Shown here: positions 9,497-22,961 of the stretch, one piece after another
Layout: every line of letters starts with the position of its first letter
Position numbering within the stretch: position 1 is the stretch's first letter
Assembly (NCBI GenBank): GCA_951230915.1
Contig: OX579640.1
Location: 21,100,981-21,164,980 of the forward strand
From: Antitrichia curtipendula
Taxonomy: Eukaryota > Streptophyta > Bryopsida > Hypnales > Leucodontaceae
Length of the DNA stretch: 64,000 bases
Direction of reading: 5' to 3'
Position numbers and translations under genes: made by a program
Notes under the pieces: generated by a model
Told to the model about the DNA's origin: nothing
The model's input: the letters and a program-made list of their open reading frames with translations, nothing else
Databases searched by the model: none

Positions 9497-12400
9497 TCTA
9501 TAATCTTTACCTCTCCTAGGTACTTTGAGGCCTTTGATTGCAAATATGATTTAGAAAGTTGCAAATTTTATCATGTGTGGTTAATAAAAAGAAATTCTAT
9601 GTTATCTCCAAGGCCAAATTCACCCTACATGGCCCACTTCGTAGGACAAGTTTAGCGTCTAGCAAAACAAAGAAGAAGAGACACAATACATGAAATTGAC
9701 AAAATAAGTAATAAAGCAACGTTCCTCAAAGTTAGACTATCAAAAGATTCTCACTAGATCTTATTGGAGGTCAAAAGAGGATCCTACATTCCATTAAATT
9801 AGCAATTAGTGTATTATGAGTTGGTTCATTTTTCCCAATTGCTAGTTGAAATAAAGAACTTGAGGTACATTGTAGGTCACTATTTAAAAATAAATAAAAA
9901 ATACTAAAATTTCAAGGAATAGCCTCAAATTCTTAGTGAAAAAACATTTCCCAGTAGAAAACTACGGATACTAGTGAATTGGGCTCAAGTTTTTTCCAAA
10001 CAATGCTACGTTCTCTTAACATGCAATTTTAGGACAACGTATGACTAGAGTAACAAGTTTCAATGTAGTGACAATAGGTATACCCAAAATTGACACTAGG
10101 TTCTTGTGAGTAGACTTTATACATTTTAAATAAGAATCTACACGTTTGATTTTTGAAGTGGGTGAATAATTAGATGCAATAACTTTACACAATATAATTG
10201 AAAGCCTCTTAAATCTCTTAGTAAGATAATTGCACCCAAAAGCATCCAAATAAGCATTAAGTGTGACTCCAATCATTCCTTCAATCCCCATTATAAACAT
10301 TGTGGTAATGAAAGTATTAAGGTTGTGATGTATAGTTTCTCATGCATGAAAGGATAAAGTGGATGAATAATGCACTTTTTCCTTATAATTGCAAAAAAGT
10401 TGATGTATGTATTAATAATAATTAAGGAGACATCAAATATTTGAGTTGCTTGTGCTTTATATAATGTATTAAATTTTTTTTTAAATTGAAACTTCTACAA
10501 AAGATATATCTCATAATGAAATCAAATTTAGACGTAAATGGCTTGCAAAAAAAACTAGAAATTTAGGAATTTAATTTAAAAAAAAGTGCAAGGTCTACAA
10601 TGTATTATGATCATTGACTCAATCAATTTAGAATTGTTGTAAGAACTTCAATTTTTAGAATACTTTCAATTTGCAAGATGGATACTAAACTAAGCTTCTT
10701 TTCTTCATTTCATTATTTGAACTTGAAAAGAAATAGAAAACATCTTCAATCCTAAATTTGTGCTTGAAACACACTATTGAAGGAGACAATAAATTAGGAT
10801 AAGAATAAACCAATTAAGATTTGTATATATTGTACTCAATGGTTGAAAAGCATTTCTAAAAAATATTTCTATAATTTATATTCTATAATAACATATATAA
10901 TATAATTTGGAAGAAGATAAATTGAATCCTCACAATTCCTAACATTTTCTAAACAAAAGAAGACAAATTGCACTAAAAGATAAAATAAAACTTGCCCACA
11001 ATGAAAGTCAAACTCCAGCAATAAGAGATCGAGGAAGTGTCAATTGATCCTAGGCTTTCATGTTTAGAATGTAAGGCCAAAATCCAAAAAATTGGTTTTG
11101 CAACAAATTTGTAATTAGGTGTGGGTTATTTTATTCCCTAAAGCATTTCATTTAGAGAGTTCTTTTGGCTTGAAGAAGTCACAAAGTTCCTTTATTTTTT
11201 AGGGGTATGTGTACATGATTGAAATATTTTATTGGAGATATAATTTTTGGTCTTTTGAATTTTAGGCACCCTTCAATTATGTAAACTTCTATTTTGTAAT
11301 ATTAGTGTGAATTCTAATCATTACTAAAATACACAAAGACCATTTTGAGGAATCTTCTTTACTTAAAAAATTCAATTTTTTTGCAAATCCAAGATCATGT
11401 ATATATGTTATAAAATGTGCAAACAACAAAACAACTACGTGAAAAATGACTTGATGAGTAGCTAAAAGAGCATTTGAATTAGAAAATAAATAAATAAAAT
11501 CTCTTATAGAATATATCTATATCTCCAAGGAAAAGTCTTATTACTTCCATTATAATAATAATGTAAAATCTAAGGAAATTTGTTTTGAGAGCAATCAAAG
11601 TCTTTCCCAATTATTTTTCTATTTGGGCTACTTCAAGCATTGTAATCTTAGAAACGATTTAAAAAATAGTCTTTGACTTTGGGTGAAAAATTAGTCTAGG
11701 TGATTTTGGTGAGTGACTAGTTTTTTCTAATTTAGCTAATTTTCATACATATATCCAATATTCTTTTGACTTTTGGTCACATAACATTTGGATTCATTTA
11801 AACTATGTGTTTCACAACATAATCAAAGTCTCTAATTTGATAGTTATCATTGCAATGCTCTATAAAATACATTCATAAGGTTGGATATCATGTTCCATTA
11901 ATGAATTTCTATCCATCACATTTGAAATAAAAAATAAAAAAACAAAATGTAGAATTGATTAATTATATTAATCATTAATAAGTCTTTATAAAAATAATAT
12001 TTAAAAATTAAATTAAATTGATTTTATACTACTAGTTTGAAATTAAAATTCTAAAGATCTAGTTAATATAAAAAAAATTAAGTTTTATAGTTAGCTATTT
12101 TAAAATTAATTAGGATGGTTTGCCATATATATATATGGATTGTTTTTGAACGAGATGGTTAACATTTGAATTGGTGTATGATTGTACTTTTTAAATTAGT
12201 CTTCAAGATCAAAGTTCGCTTTTATTAACTATTAAACATTCAAAATATATATCATCATTTTTTAAGAAGTAATCATTCTCATGAAGTAGTAATTTTGGGA
12301 AGTTTTACCATAGAGAGTGAAGTTTTGATATAGAGTATACACCTCATAACAACAAACAAGATAGAAGCCCAATTTACTGTAGCCCTCGAATCCTATTTCT

Positions 12401-15051
12401 AATGCTATTTATTATAATTAGGAATGTGAAGCTTAGCTCAAACTCAATTTGAACTTCATATGACCTTTTGCACAAAGAGATTCTAAATACTATATCCTCT
12501 AACATGTAGGTAAATTTGTATTAGTGTTCATGAATTGAAAATTTTATTTTCCCTGCGATTTTGGGGTATAAGTTTGGATTGTCTTAATCTACTTTGGAAA
12601 AATGATTGTACTTATTGTATCCTCACTCCATGTGATTTGAAGCCTTTAGAGGGTTGTTTCATTCTCTATGGCAAAATTAACATTTTTGATTAAAATATTA
12701 TAAATCCAAATAAACTTTAAAATAATTAAATAATAGTTTTCAAAAACATTGTTGAAGAAGTATTAATAATTGACTAAAAAAATTCATTATAAAAACCTAT
12801 AATTTATTAGAATGTCTTTTAATAAAATATTATTCAAAATTAATATCCAATTTGAAGTATCATAAAAAGGCCACATCAGATCCATATTGGATTTAATATT
12901 TGATTATTACAAATAAAATAAATAGAAGACGTTTTAAAATATTACTTGGTTTTAAATTGTTTTGAAGTAATAACTTGAGGTCTTGTTTACGTCACAAATT
13001 CCCCTAATGCTAAGTCCTTATTAGGAATCAATGATCTTTAAAAACAATCCATAATATAAAGTCTTCCGCGCTTAAAGAAATAAAACTTTAATTCACATCA
13101 AGAGTTGTCATATTGTCATCTCCTATTCTTGTTCTTTAAGACTGAGGACATGACACTCTCTCTTTGAAATGTAAAGGGACCATTCTTTAATTATTGAGAG
13201 TTTTTTTGTTTTTTTGTTTTTAAAGTGAAGAATGGCCACAAAGAAGTTTCTTCATCAAAAAGGGCTCCTACTAGCTCCTCTTTTCACTCCATACCTTTTC
13301 ATTCTTCATTGAAGTTTCACTCTCAGAGAAGGTGTCACAACCTTTATTATTACATTAGAAAAAGAATGAGGCCTCAAGAAGGCAACCATATTCTAAATTA
13401 CCAATAGAAAAAATAAAAATAATAAAATTGCAATTTTTATTTGTAATATTGGTCCAAATTTGGTAGGCTCTTTGACACCCCATTTTTCTCCTATGACTTT
13501 TTATAGACATATTCTCAAAAAGTACAATTTTTTTATTGCATCTCAATTCTCAAGTAGTAAAAAAAATCCTTGGAACCCTCTCTACAGTTTGGAATTCAAA
13601 AAAAAAAGGAGATTTAAACCTCTATATAGGAGGAAAAAAACTTCTATGCAAATAGTTTGCATGAAATTGTCCCTTGTTGTCATCCTTCCAAAAGCAAGTT
13701 TATAAATTTTATTCAAATGCATTTGAGAATAAAATGTGAACTAGGAACCAAACCAAGGGTGACATTTCATAATTTTTTAAGTAACTCTAATAACACCCCT
13801 AAATTTTGTTATACTTCAAAATCTAATAATTAATACAAATTCAAAAAAATTGATTCACCAATATGATTTAGATGGGGAAAGAATTTTAGATTGCAAAAAC
13901 AAATTGAGATTTTTGGAATTTTTTTCATACATGATATACAAACTTTGTTGAAGTGAATCATAAGTTTTAAGTACTTGAATAACAACCCATAGGACCAATA
14001 GTACTTTGTAGGGGGCTATTTTTTTTTAATTTTAAATTATTTTCTTCATTATAATAAAAGTGGAGGCACCCTACAACTTTGTGCTTCAAGTAGACAAATA
14101 TATGGAAGATTTGTTCACCCTATGAAGAGGATCTTACAATTTTCAATTGTGTGCAAATTTGAGGTATAAATGTTATGGTTTACTAAGACAACTTTGGAAG
14201 ACTTGTATACATATATAGATTCTAGTAGAAACAAAAAGATGCTATGTTGCAATAGAAGAGTAGTACAAGTCAATGTAGTGAAGGAAGTGCGGTAGTGTAG
14301 GCACCATGTGGATATTATGTATGTGTTTGTATTGCTTGAGTGTATTTTTAATGTACTATATAACAAGGCAATTATTGCCTCTTTTGAGCTCATTGTCATT
14401 GTCATTGTGAAAATTTTCAATTTCAAAGAAAAACACAAATGATTTTTTAAGTTTTTTTCTTCTAATTCTAGAGGTACACATTCCACTCTTCCATTGACTT
14501 TTAAAAACGGTTCTTAAAGGAGTACCAAGAGGAATATACATGTAGTTTTTCTACTAGTTGTAAAACTTTTACATCCAAAAATTTGAGCGCATAGTGATAA
14601 TTTATTTCTCAAATGCATTCATGAATTGAGCTTATGAACCTACTCCAATCCCATAATTGTATTCTTGTGGAATATGTGTAGATTGCATTCGATATAGGAT
14701 ATATTTGTATGAATTTGTGTGAACATGTATGTATTTAATATGTGTTTTTTATTTCTATTTTTTTATTTGTATCCATTTTTTGTATGTCTAGTTTTCTACC
14801 TTTATCCATATCCGTATTTTGCATTTGTATTTGGATGGTCAAAATTGTCTGTCTGACAAACACCAACAACTTTGATTTTTCCAAAAGATCAATGGCATTG
14901 GAAGGGGTGGGTGGGTAATTTTTCCCAAAAACATCAACGGCTTAAATTTTTTTGGTAGCAAGGGAAGGCAGGCACAAATGTGCTTGCTTCTTTTGGTCTC
15001 ATAAGAGTAAACCAAGAATTAAAAAAAAAATAGTGGAGATACATTAATTTT
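9497..15051. other. 5.5 kb of AT-rich DNA without recognised genes
   Basis: Very AT-rich throughout, with short open frames only (up to 123 codons on the minus strand near 14115-14486), none with a recognisable motif or compositional support. No inverted-repeat element with clear ends was found. Mild local GC rises occur near 13075 and 14900. Confidence 0.5.
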
Positions 15052-15928
15052 TGGTAAGTACAAAATTTTGGAAAAAAATCATCTTTGGGCAGATACAAGG
15101 GCTGATATAACTATAGGATCTTGTAGTATGCTGGTTTGAAAGATGTGGAAAAAATTTCAAAAATTTCCATTATGTGGATTGCAAGATATGAGCTTTCAAA
15201 TTCACAAAAAACTTTTTTACGGCCCTACAAAAAATCAGGCAGCTGCACTTCAGAAGCTCATATTTGTATGAATAAATGTCCAAAATGGTGGTGATTCTTT
15301 GGTTTCATTCTTTAAGGCAAGTTGGCTACATGCTTAAAAATTTCAGATCATTTGGAACCGTGCAACATATAGGAAAAAAATAGTAAGTAGAAAGAAATAG
15401 AGAATGATTGATTCAAAATACAAAATTGTTTAGAATTTAGTTATGGAATTGAAAAATGAAAATCCTAGTGGTTGCAATGTTGTACTAAATAATTTGTACC
15501 CTATGATTTAATTTTTTTCAAAAAAATATTGAAAATTGAGTAAAATAAAGGACTTCAAAATTTAGTTTAGAGTAGAGAATCCATAACTACCTACAAACTA
15601 AAGCTCCTCATAACTTTTGTTTCATTGATCAAAATGGAATGATTCAAAGTTTTCAATGTATATATAACTCTAAAAAATCAATTTCAAATTTTTGTTGCAA
15701 ATGTGTTGGTGGGAAAATTTCAGCATCCTTTTTCAACACTAAAACATTATAATCTTGCAATCTAAGCAGTCAAATGACCCCAAATTTGACTCATGTCATC
15801 ATTTACAATACATACACTACAACATTGTACGGTCGAGATTTCTACAACTAAGAGATATTTAGATCTATAACACTTCAAAAGCAATGATGTTTTTGAACTC
15901 AAGTAGACCTTAGGTGATGAAGGGTTAA
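15052..15928 (+). repeat. Repeat family X, nearly full copy
   Basis: This stretch matches 37790-38450 in the same orientation, 22330-23325 inverted and 18525-18697 plus 19343-19390. Shared landmarks are 'ctataggatcttgtag', 'ggcagctgcacttca', 'aggcaagttggctacatgct' and 'aaaacattataatcttgcaa'. It ends in AGGGTTAA, the inverse of the TTAACCCC start seen at 37739, so family X probably has the same type of ends as elements E1-E5. The site cacttcaaaagcaa at about 15871 is the empty counterpart of the insertion at 18698. Confidence 0.6.
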
Positions 15929-16062
15929 GTGGTTGGAGATGGGTTGTCTGCCATACAAAGCACCCAGGCCAAAGGCCGGACAAATAAAATAAAACGAAAT
16001 CAGCAAATGAGTGGCCACAGAGGACCAGCTCCAGGCCCATTGAATAAGCTTAGTATCCCCCG
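15929..16062 (-). mobile_element. Non-LTR retrotransposon tail (partial)
   Basis: Shares with 6520-6610 and 22470-22525 the tail pattern cccaggccnnnggccggacaaat followed by an A-rich stretch and 'agcaaa'. No target-site duplication could be identified. Confidence 0.4.
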
Positions 16063-16212
16063 TTCTACTGGTGAAACTGGTGACCGGGTCCAGACTGGGC
16101 CCAGAATCTTTTGAAAATTTGGAGCTGTGCGTTTTAGCCCTTGGATTTGCTCCAAGAATAGCGGTTTTACATTGGGGGGCAACTTAGGAATTTCACACAT
16201 GAAAGGAGGTTA

Positions 16213-17088
16213 AATGAAATGTAAAAGATGAGTGTCCAATGGATGTAGAACATGGATGTAAAAAAGAAATGTAAAAGGCATGCTCAAGCCATTACCTATA
16301 AATTAGAGAAACCCACCTTCTCAACTAATCACTCAAAGTGCTTTCAACATTTGAATGGCTTACACATCTTTTTGCAACCTAGCAAAAAAATTCATCTAGA
16401 TTGTGCCATTGTCTACTTTTCTCTACACAAAATTTCCATCTTTACTAAAGTTATCATCTCTTCTAGAAGATTCAAAGTGACATCAAGTTAGAAAACGTGA
16501 AATAGAGATTGAAGGGTGCCCATTCATTAGCCATGACTACCGCTACACTTGTTCCTCTCAATGGCCTCATGCCTTCTTTTGTGGACTTTGTAGTTGATTA
16601 TACAAAGCTCCATGGAGCGGGCCATTCTTTTGTTGCGGAACTGGAAAATTTGGAAGGATATGTCGTTTCTTCTCCTTGCAATGATGACTCGACCTTGGAC
16701 ACTGGCAAATGGAGAAGGAAGACTCCAAGTGAGCCCAAAGAACTTCCAAGAGGCGAATGGGTGAAGGATAAAATTGGAGCCAAAAGAACTTGCAATGCTT
16801 TTGCTTCCATTGACAAACGCAAGTACAGGAGAGGAGGACTCCATCAACATGGAGATTTTTCAAGAACTCGAGGATTGGTTCTATAAAATGCAAGACTTGG
16901 CTTCATTAATAGTAGTAGTGTCAAATAGAAAAATTCATGAAGACTTTAGCCTGTACAGGTGTCTCAGGATACAAACCTTATTAGTCAGTTAGAATCAGAA
17001 ATCCATATGAACAAATTGTATTTCAATTATACATTTGTCATCGGCAGCAACTTTGGAAACAGCTGTCTTGTAAAATGTGGTGCAGGTG
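16213..17088 (+). pseudogene. Dispersed multi-copy protein-coding repeat, copy B
   Basis: Nearly identical to copy A at 3246-4093. The 125-codon frame (16509-16886) differs from copy A by one amino acid (Ser to Thr in RRKSPSE/RRKTPSE). An overlapping frame at 16774-16992 reads EEDSINMEIFQELEDWFYKM and is also conserved in copy C, so which frame ends the protein is uncertain. Beyond about 16975 the two copies diverge with several indels, although short blocks such as 'cttgtaaaatgtggt' still align. Function unknown. Confidence 0.5.
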
Positions 17089-18524
17089 ATGTCCTGCAAA
17101 GCCACACATCTTTATACTAGTCTTCTGAGGTTTATGAAATGTATAACTTATACGTTGTTATACTATTATTTTTCAACAAATTGATACTGTTGTAATTGCA
17201 AGTTTTGGGTGTTGGGGTACTGGCCTGGAGTGTTGTTATTTTGCTATGTAAGTTAGAATGTAGGCATGATTCTTAGAAGACAGGTGCCTGGGGTACTAGA
17301 TGTGTGAATTGTTGATATTTTCTCCTTTTCTTTATTTTTATGGGGTTCATTTAACTAGACCCAAGCACCCGAATGTCCAAACTAAGGTCCAGTCAGCGTT
17401 TCAGATTGCAATGTGATTTTTTTCATACAGAGTATTTCTGTTATTTCTGTTATTTGCACCCAAGTTTTTTCTGTGAACTGTAACGTCTTGAAATGATTGG
17501 CGTGAACCGTATACTCAGTGTGACTCATGACTTGTACTGGATTAAAACTTCAATCTATCACTCACTCGCACAGCATGACCTTCTTGTCCTTCTGAAATCA
17601 TACTAAGCTTATTAACTACCTGGGTAGGAACTTAAAGCACGATCCCTAAAATCATGACAACCTTAGGATCATCATCATATGAAAAAGGAAACTAGAATTG
17701 CAATTTTTCAAGCTTGGCAGTTGGTACTTGGTAGCGTGCTTGCCAAGCACTCCATTCATCTAGCCTACCTTACTAGCCAATGAGAGCCTTCCTTACTAAT
17801 CCTAAATGCCCCAATGTACCAAAAGTGTGCTCATATATCTCAAGTGCTGTAATTTTTGCATTCCATGTCCAAATTCAATAAAACTTGTTGGAAAATTTGG
17901 GCTCTCTCTTTTACTTTTCTCTCCTCTAATTTGTGTGGTAGATTTTTTACTGCTTTTTTGTAAGCCAATCAAAGTTCAGAGGTTCAATTTGAGTTCATTG
18001 AATTGCATTTGATGTCTGCAACTTTAGGGGCTTGTACCTCCTTCATCCAATGCTCGTTTTCAATAAAAATGTGTTTGGGTTATTTTTCCTTGCAATCTAG
18101 TTTTTAAGGTAAAATTTTCATGTCAATCCCATTTGTTTTCAATGTTTGGGAGCAATTCGAAGTTCAAAATCCCGACATTTTTGGATTATTGTAAACTTCG
18201 TTGGCTTATTTCTTCTTCATACAATGTTCATTTCCAATAAATAAAAAAAATAGAAAAGCTGCACATACTAGTCTAGTTTGTTTGGATAAAATTTCATATC
18301 AATCTAAAAAGTTATGAGTGATTGAGAAGCATTTTAGTAAGAGGAGGTTTAGCCTCAACTGTGTTTTTTCATGCTATTTTTTGACATTTCAAAGTAATTT
18401 TAGTGACACAATGAGTCAACCGAATGATATTTTCTTTCACCAATGTGTTTGTATGCTAGTTTTGAACCACGTTATAGTTTAAAGTTTTTTCATTTGAGTA
18501 GGTTTAGAAATCAAATTTCATCTC
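17089..18524. other. Intergenic AT-rich DNA
   Basis: No supported gene. The longest open frame, 68 codons at 17806-18012, has no recognisable features. Two loosely similar segments near 18050 and 18225 share 'ttcaataaa' contexts. Confidence 0.4.
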
Positions 18525-19400
18525 CAAATGTGTTTCTAAGAAAATTTTAGCATCCTTTTTCAACACTAAAACATTATAATCTTGCAATCTAATTGGTCAA
18601 ATGACTCAAAACTTGATTCACGTTGTCTACAACATATACACTACAAAATTATGTAGTTGAGGTTTCTATAAGTGAGTGACATTTAAGTCTATAACACTTA
18701 ACCCCTAAATGCCCAAGGCTTGTTTTGGGCTTCCTGGAATTTGTTATAAATTGAACAAAATGCCAACATTTTGATAAGTTGTATCAATTTTTTTTAAATT
18801 GTAACTGTAAAAATTCAAACTAGACATGTTAGAGATCTCATAGGAAAAGAAAATACAACAATACCACTTATGGAGTCAAAGATTATAATGTTTGACCATG
18901 AGGGTGCTAAAATTGCAAAAATCTTTCAATCTTCTTTACACAAATCAAATCTAAAAATTTGGTGACCAAAAAAATATGAGGTTAAAGGGCCTAACTTGTA
19001 TAACCCCGATCAATTTATGGCTTCTTAAAATCTACTCCACAATTTTTTTAAATGAATTTTGAATGTGATTTTTTCTCTAAGATCTAGTGTATTTGAGGCT
19101 CATTTCTAAGAGCTCTCAACACTACATGAAGTCAAGATTGCACTGGGTACCCTTGTACAAAATCATGAATAGAAAAATCACTATCATTTATTTTCAAGAT
19201 CAGATTTTTGTAGCTAAAACTAGACTTCAAGAAGAACTTTCTAAAAATGTAACTTACTAAAAATAGCAACTTGGTTAGGTTTTATTTAAGTTTAAAGTTT
19301 TGCAAACACCACATTTGGGTGCCTTGGGCATTTAGGGGTTAAAAAGCAACGATGTTTCTGAACCCAAAAAACCCCTTGGACTTCCACATTTTGTGCTTTC
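18525..19400 (+). repeat. Family X fragment interrupted by element E3
   Basis: 18525-18697 aligns with 15710-15873 ('agcatcctttttcaacacta'), and the alignment resumes at 19343 with 'aaagcaacgatgtttctgaa'. The intervening 645 bp is the TTAA-flanked element described separately. Confidence 0.7.
18698..19342. mobile_element. TTAA-flanked element E3 with perfect 22-bp inverted ends
   Basis: The first 22 bases (TTAACCCCTAAATGCCCAAG plus GC) are exactly repeated, inverted, at the last 22. Removing the interior leaves ataacacttaaaaagcaacg, which aligns without gaps to the empty family X site ataacacttcaaaagcaatg at about 15867-15886. Because TTAA is palindromic, the duplication could be TTAA (as in piggyBac or Kolobok superfamilies) or only TA. 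The interior is AT-rich and non-coding. Confidence 0.85.
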
Positions 19401-20631
19401 AGAATTGTCTTCTATAGTACTGTACAATACTCCTGGTACAGGTCCTATGGTATCAATAGGAGGGTGCTATTATGACCTCCATTTTGGAAATTCATAGTTT
19501 ATTCATACGGTTTTAGAAAATTCTGAAAACTTCTGCAACAAGTGTCTGTTTTTAGGTGAAGTACTGAAGACCCGTCCGTACCTTTTAAAAAATACCCAGA
19601 GCACCTGAAGTCCTGAATCGTCCTGCAAGCCAAACGAAAACCTGGGCACAATAATCGAAGACAAAAGCGGAGGCACCGTAGGTCTCATTCATTTCGCACG
19701 CTCCCCTCCTCCCCCTCTGCCATCATTCCTCAACGGCACCCAACTGCCCGGACACCCACAAAGGAAAAGGAAAAAGATGGATCCCCGTAAAGATAAAGAA
19801 AAAGGGGGAAAGGGATCCCAAATCCACACATCCTGTTCGCCCACCTGTCTACGGTGGAGACAGTCTAGAATCTAGACTCATAGCAAAATAATAGCCCAAA
19901 ATGATCTTCGTGTTGGACACAATGTTCCAGATTTAAGAAGAGATTTAAGGCTGAAAATAACATTTTAGAGATCTATTTCGCACTGTAAGTAGAGCTTGGT
20001 GTACTTTTAGCATCCAAGAAACTTTGTGCTTTTATTAGAGCCTCTTTTTGAACTGTAGTTATGGAGTATTGAAAAGTATAATTTGGGGGGGGCATTTTTC
20101 AAAGAGCACCATTGGACTTATAATTGTTGAGTGTAAAGTTTTCATTTTAGTAGGAGAATTTAGTACATGATGCCCTAAGACTATATTTAGACCTCTGATT
20201 TGCCTCCGGAAGCTTCGTCTTCTTCAATTGAAAAATATTTAAAGAGATGCAAAAAAATATGAACAAACAATGTTGATGGGTCCCTCCAATCATTTTGTTT
20301 GTCTTTTGGTTGATGATTGCATGGATGAAGGGGAAACTACTACTCCAAAGTTGTTTTGCTAGTCCCAAAAAACAATCAAAAGCCAAATTTGACCTATTCC
20401 AACTTCGCAAAGTGCAACAAGAAGATCATTTTGAGACAAAAGATTAAAGCTGATAGGAAGATCATTATGGGTGGAGGGAGTAATACCTCTTGAGTATGGC
20501 ACACCAAAACTTGCAACTTGGTTGAGATGCGTCAGGGACTCAAACCGACATCATTACTCTGGGTACATCTACAAAATCAATATGTACCTATGTGCAAGAA
20601 CAATTGTAGAACCTCTACATGAAAACCTCTC
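19401..20631. other. Intergenic with a GC-richer patch
   Basis: 19560-19870 is less AT-rich than its surroundings and contains no recognisable coding region. The segment near 20555-20620 ('gtacatctacaaaatcaata') resembles the arm of the nested element at 42.7 kb. Confidence 0.4.
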
Positions 20632-21753
20632 TCAACCCCTAAATGACCCAGACCTTTTTTTGGCTAAAAAACACTTAAACTGCCATTTCTATAACAAAGA
20701 GTAAAAAAAATTGAAAACTATTTTTTTGCACATCTAACTGCAAGATCTTACACCTAACTAATATGAGAATGTGTTGAATTTTTTTTGAAATTTTGACCGC
20801 ACGGATTGCAAAATACTTGTGTTTAAATTGAAATAAACAAGTTTTTTAGCACATTGCGGGACTAGATTATTTGACTTTGAACCTTCTTAACTTTAATTTT
20901 TTGCAGTACAAAGTTTTGAACTTAAATATTTATAGTGGAGAATTGAGTTGAGAGTCTAGGGAAAATAATTCCAAAAAAATTTAATTTTCACACTTTAAAA
21001 GATTGTTAAGTAGAAGTAGGTACAAGATAGAAAGTAAACCTAAATTATCAATATCTCTAAAATGGAACTAAAGTGCACTAATTCCAATGGTGAGATTATT
21101 CTAGGAAGCAAATTAAACCATGTGGGGATTTTTTTTTGAAAAATTGTAAAAATTGCATTCAGAAATGAATCCTACAAGTTATTTTTTCAAGAAGATGCTC
21201 TAATTGTTCCCAAAACAAGATTCTCCATATCTTTCTCATAACAAATGCAAATGGAATGAATCAAAGTTTTCCATGTACATTGAATAGGGGTTTTAAGGGG
21301 ATCCATACTAATTAATTGACATTATATACTATATGAATATCTACCTTAATTGTATGTCAATAGTTATTGAAGTATCCGGGGTTGTACATCATGTTTCAAA
21401 CATCTACAATTTTCTACAATAAGTTCCTTTAATTTTTTGGTCCCTTTAATATTCCTATTCAGTGTAGAAAAAAATATAATATATGAGATTTTTGAATTTT
21501 TTTTTAAATTCAAACTTTTGAATTTTTTTGTTGAACCCTCTCCCCTCCTCCCTCCCCCTCCCTCTTCATTGTTTTAAGTATGACTTTTGTTCCCGTGCAC
21601 CAATGGAAAAAATCATTATATTCCCATGAAGCTAATAAATTTTTCTATCTTCAAAAAAAGTTTTAAAAAATTAGGAAAAAAAATGAGACTATAGGTACCT
21701 GCCCAAAAATCCCACTTGTTCCCTAAAGGGACAAATGGTCCTTTAGGGGATAA
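20632..21753. mobile_element. CCCCTAAATG-ended element, copy E4
   Basis: Starts TCAACCCCTAAATGACCCAG and ends TGGTCCTTTAGGGGATAA. The interior of about 1.1 kb shares blocks with copies at 8.7 and 24.1-25.5 kb ('gcattcagaaatgaat', 'tataactcttgctcttgggc' variants). Non-coding. A C-rich run occurs at 21539-21565. Confidence 0.6.
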
Positions 21754-22329
21754 GGTATGTTTGCACTTGGTGTTAGTGCATGGTGCCAGGACTATGCACT
21801 ACGACAGAAATATCCAAAACCATCAACATAAGCAATTCAACATAGTTGGAGGCACTTTTCCCTAAAAATAATATTTTCGTAGTATTAGCAAGTGAAAATC
21901 ACGAATATTAAAATTAAAATTAAATTTGGATTGGTGTTTAATTTTTACAATTTTTCAAAGTGCTATCTCTCTAGACCATTGAAACTATCACATAGGTGGA
22001 CCTTAAATTGTAATTGGCAAAAATAATGCGTTAGAAAATTAGAGTTAAGCATTTGTAAGACACGTTAACTTCTTAAGGGACAATATGCATTTTTTGGCAA
22101 TATAGAAATTTTTGGTAGGTACATATGATTGAAGAATTGCATATTTTAGGTTGATATTTTAATAGAAGGTGGGGACAAGGAATATCTTTCATATGCACTA
22201 AAATTCATGACATTTGAAAATGTGAGTAAAAAGTTATGGCCTAATATGCTACTTTTTTCCCAATTGGGCAGTTAAAGCATATTTTTTTTAATCACTTTTT
22301 TTAGGAAGAAAAATTTGAAATTGATTTTC
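21754..22329. other. Intergenic AT-rich DNA
   Basis: No gene or clear repeat recognised. Confidence 0.35.
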
Positions 22330-22403
22330 TTGAGTTATACATACGTGGAAAGCTTTTATTCATTCCATTTTCATCAATGAGTCAAAAATTACAAGGAGTT
22401 TTT

Positions 22404-22573
22404 GTTTTGTTTTATTTTTTTGACACAAATAAAGGAATCCCTTTACTGCAAGATAAAAAAATATATAAGGCCCAGCCATGGATGACCTGGGCAAATTAGA
22501 AGACAAAGAGCAAACGGAGACTAAAATACAAAGGGGGGGGGGGGGAGCATGCAGGCAAGGCAGGCGCAGTGCG
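22404..22573 (-). mobile_element. Non-LTR retrotransposon tail inserted in a family X copy
   Basis: A T-rich start (22404-22420) followed by the same tail type as at 6487-6736 ('agagcaaacgga'). The flanks attacaaggagttttt (22389-22403) and ttatgatgagtttt (22574-22587) look like a diverged target-site duplication. A run of 14 G lies at about 22533-22546. Confidence 0.55.
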
Positions 22574-22804
22574 TTATGATGAGTTTTAGTTTGCAGATAG
22601 TTATGGATTCTAAAATAAACTTTGAAGTCCATTAGTTTACTCAATTTTTAATATTAAAAAATAAATAAATCATAGGATGTAGATTGTTTATCACAACATT
22701 GCAACCATTGGGATTGACATTTTTCAATTCCATAACAAAATTCTTAACAATTTTGTATTTTGAATCATTATATATTTATTTCTACTTACTATTTATTTCC
22801 TATA

Positions 22805-22961
22805 AGGTAACTCTGCCTATGACATGCATAATTTTGAACCAAACTAATGCAGGCCTAGAACTTCATGAGCAGTAAATTTCACAAGACACATGTATTGCTC
22901 ATGAAGTTTTGGGCCTACATTAGACTAGTCCAAAGTTGGTCAATCATAGGCAAAGTTACCT
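22805..22961. mobile_element. 157-bp palindromic TA-flanked MITE
   Basis: Flanked by TA on both sides, with ends AGGTAACTCTGCCTATGA and, read inverted, AGGTAACTTTGCCTATGA. The arms extend about 70 bases to a loop around 22870-22890, so nearly the whole element folds into one hairpin. The equivalent site in family X copies (inverse of 15360-15380 and 38105-38120) reads cctatatgtt with no insert, supporting a TA target. Confidence 0.85.

Noticed and set aside
22533..22546. Run of 14 G considered as a G-quadruplex-forming regulatory site
   Set aside because: It lies inside a retrotransposon tail away from any gene and is best explained as a homopolymer expansion.
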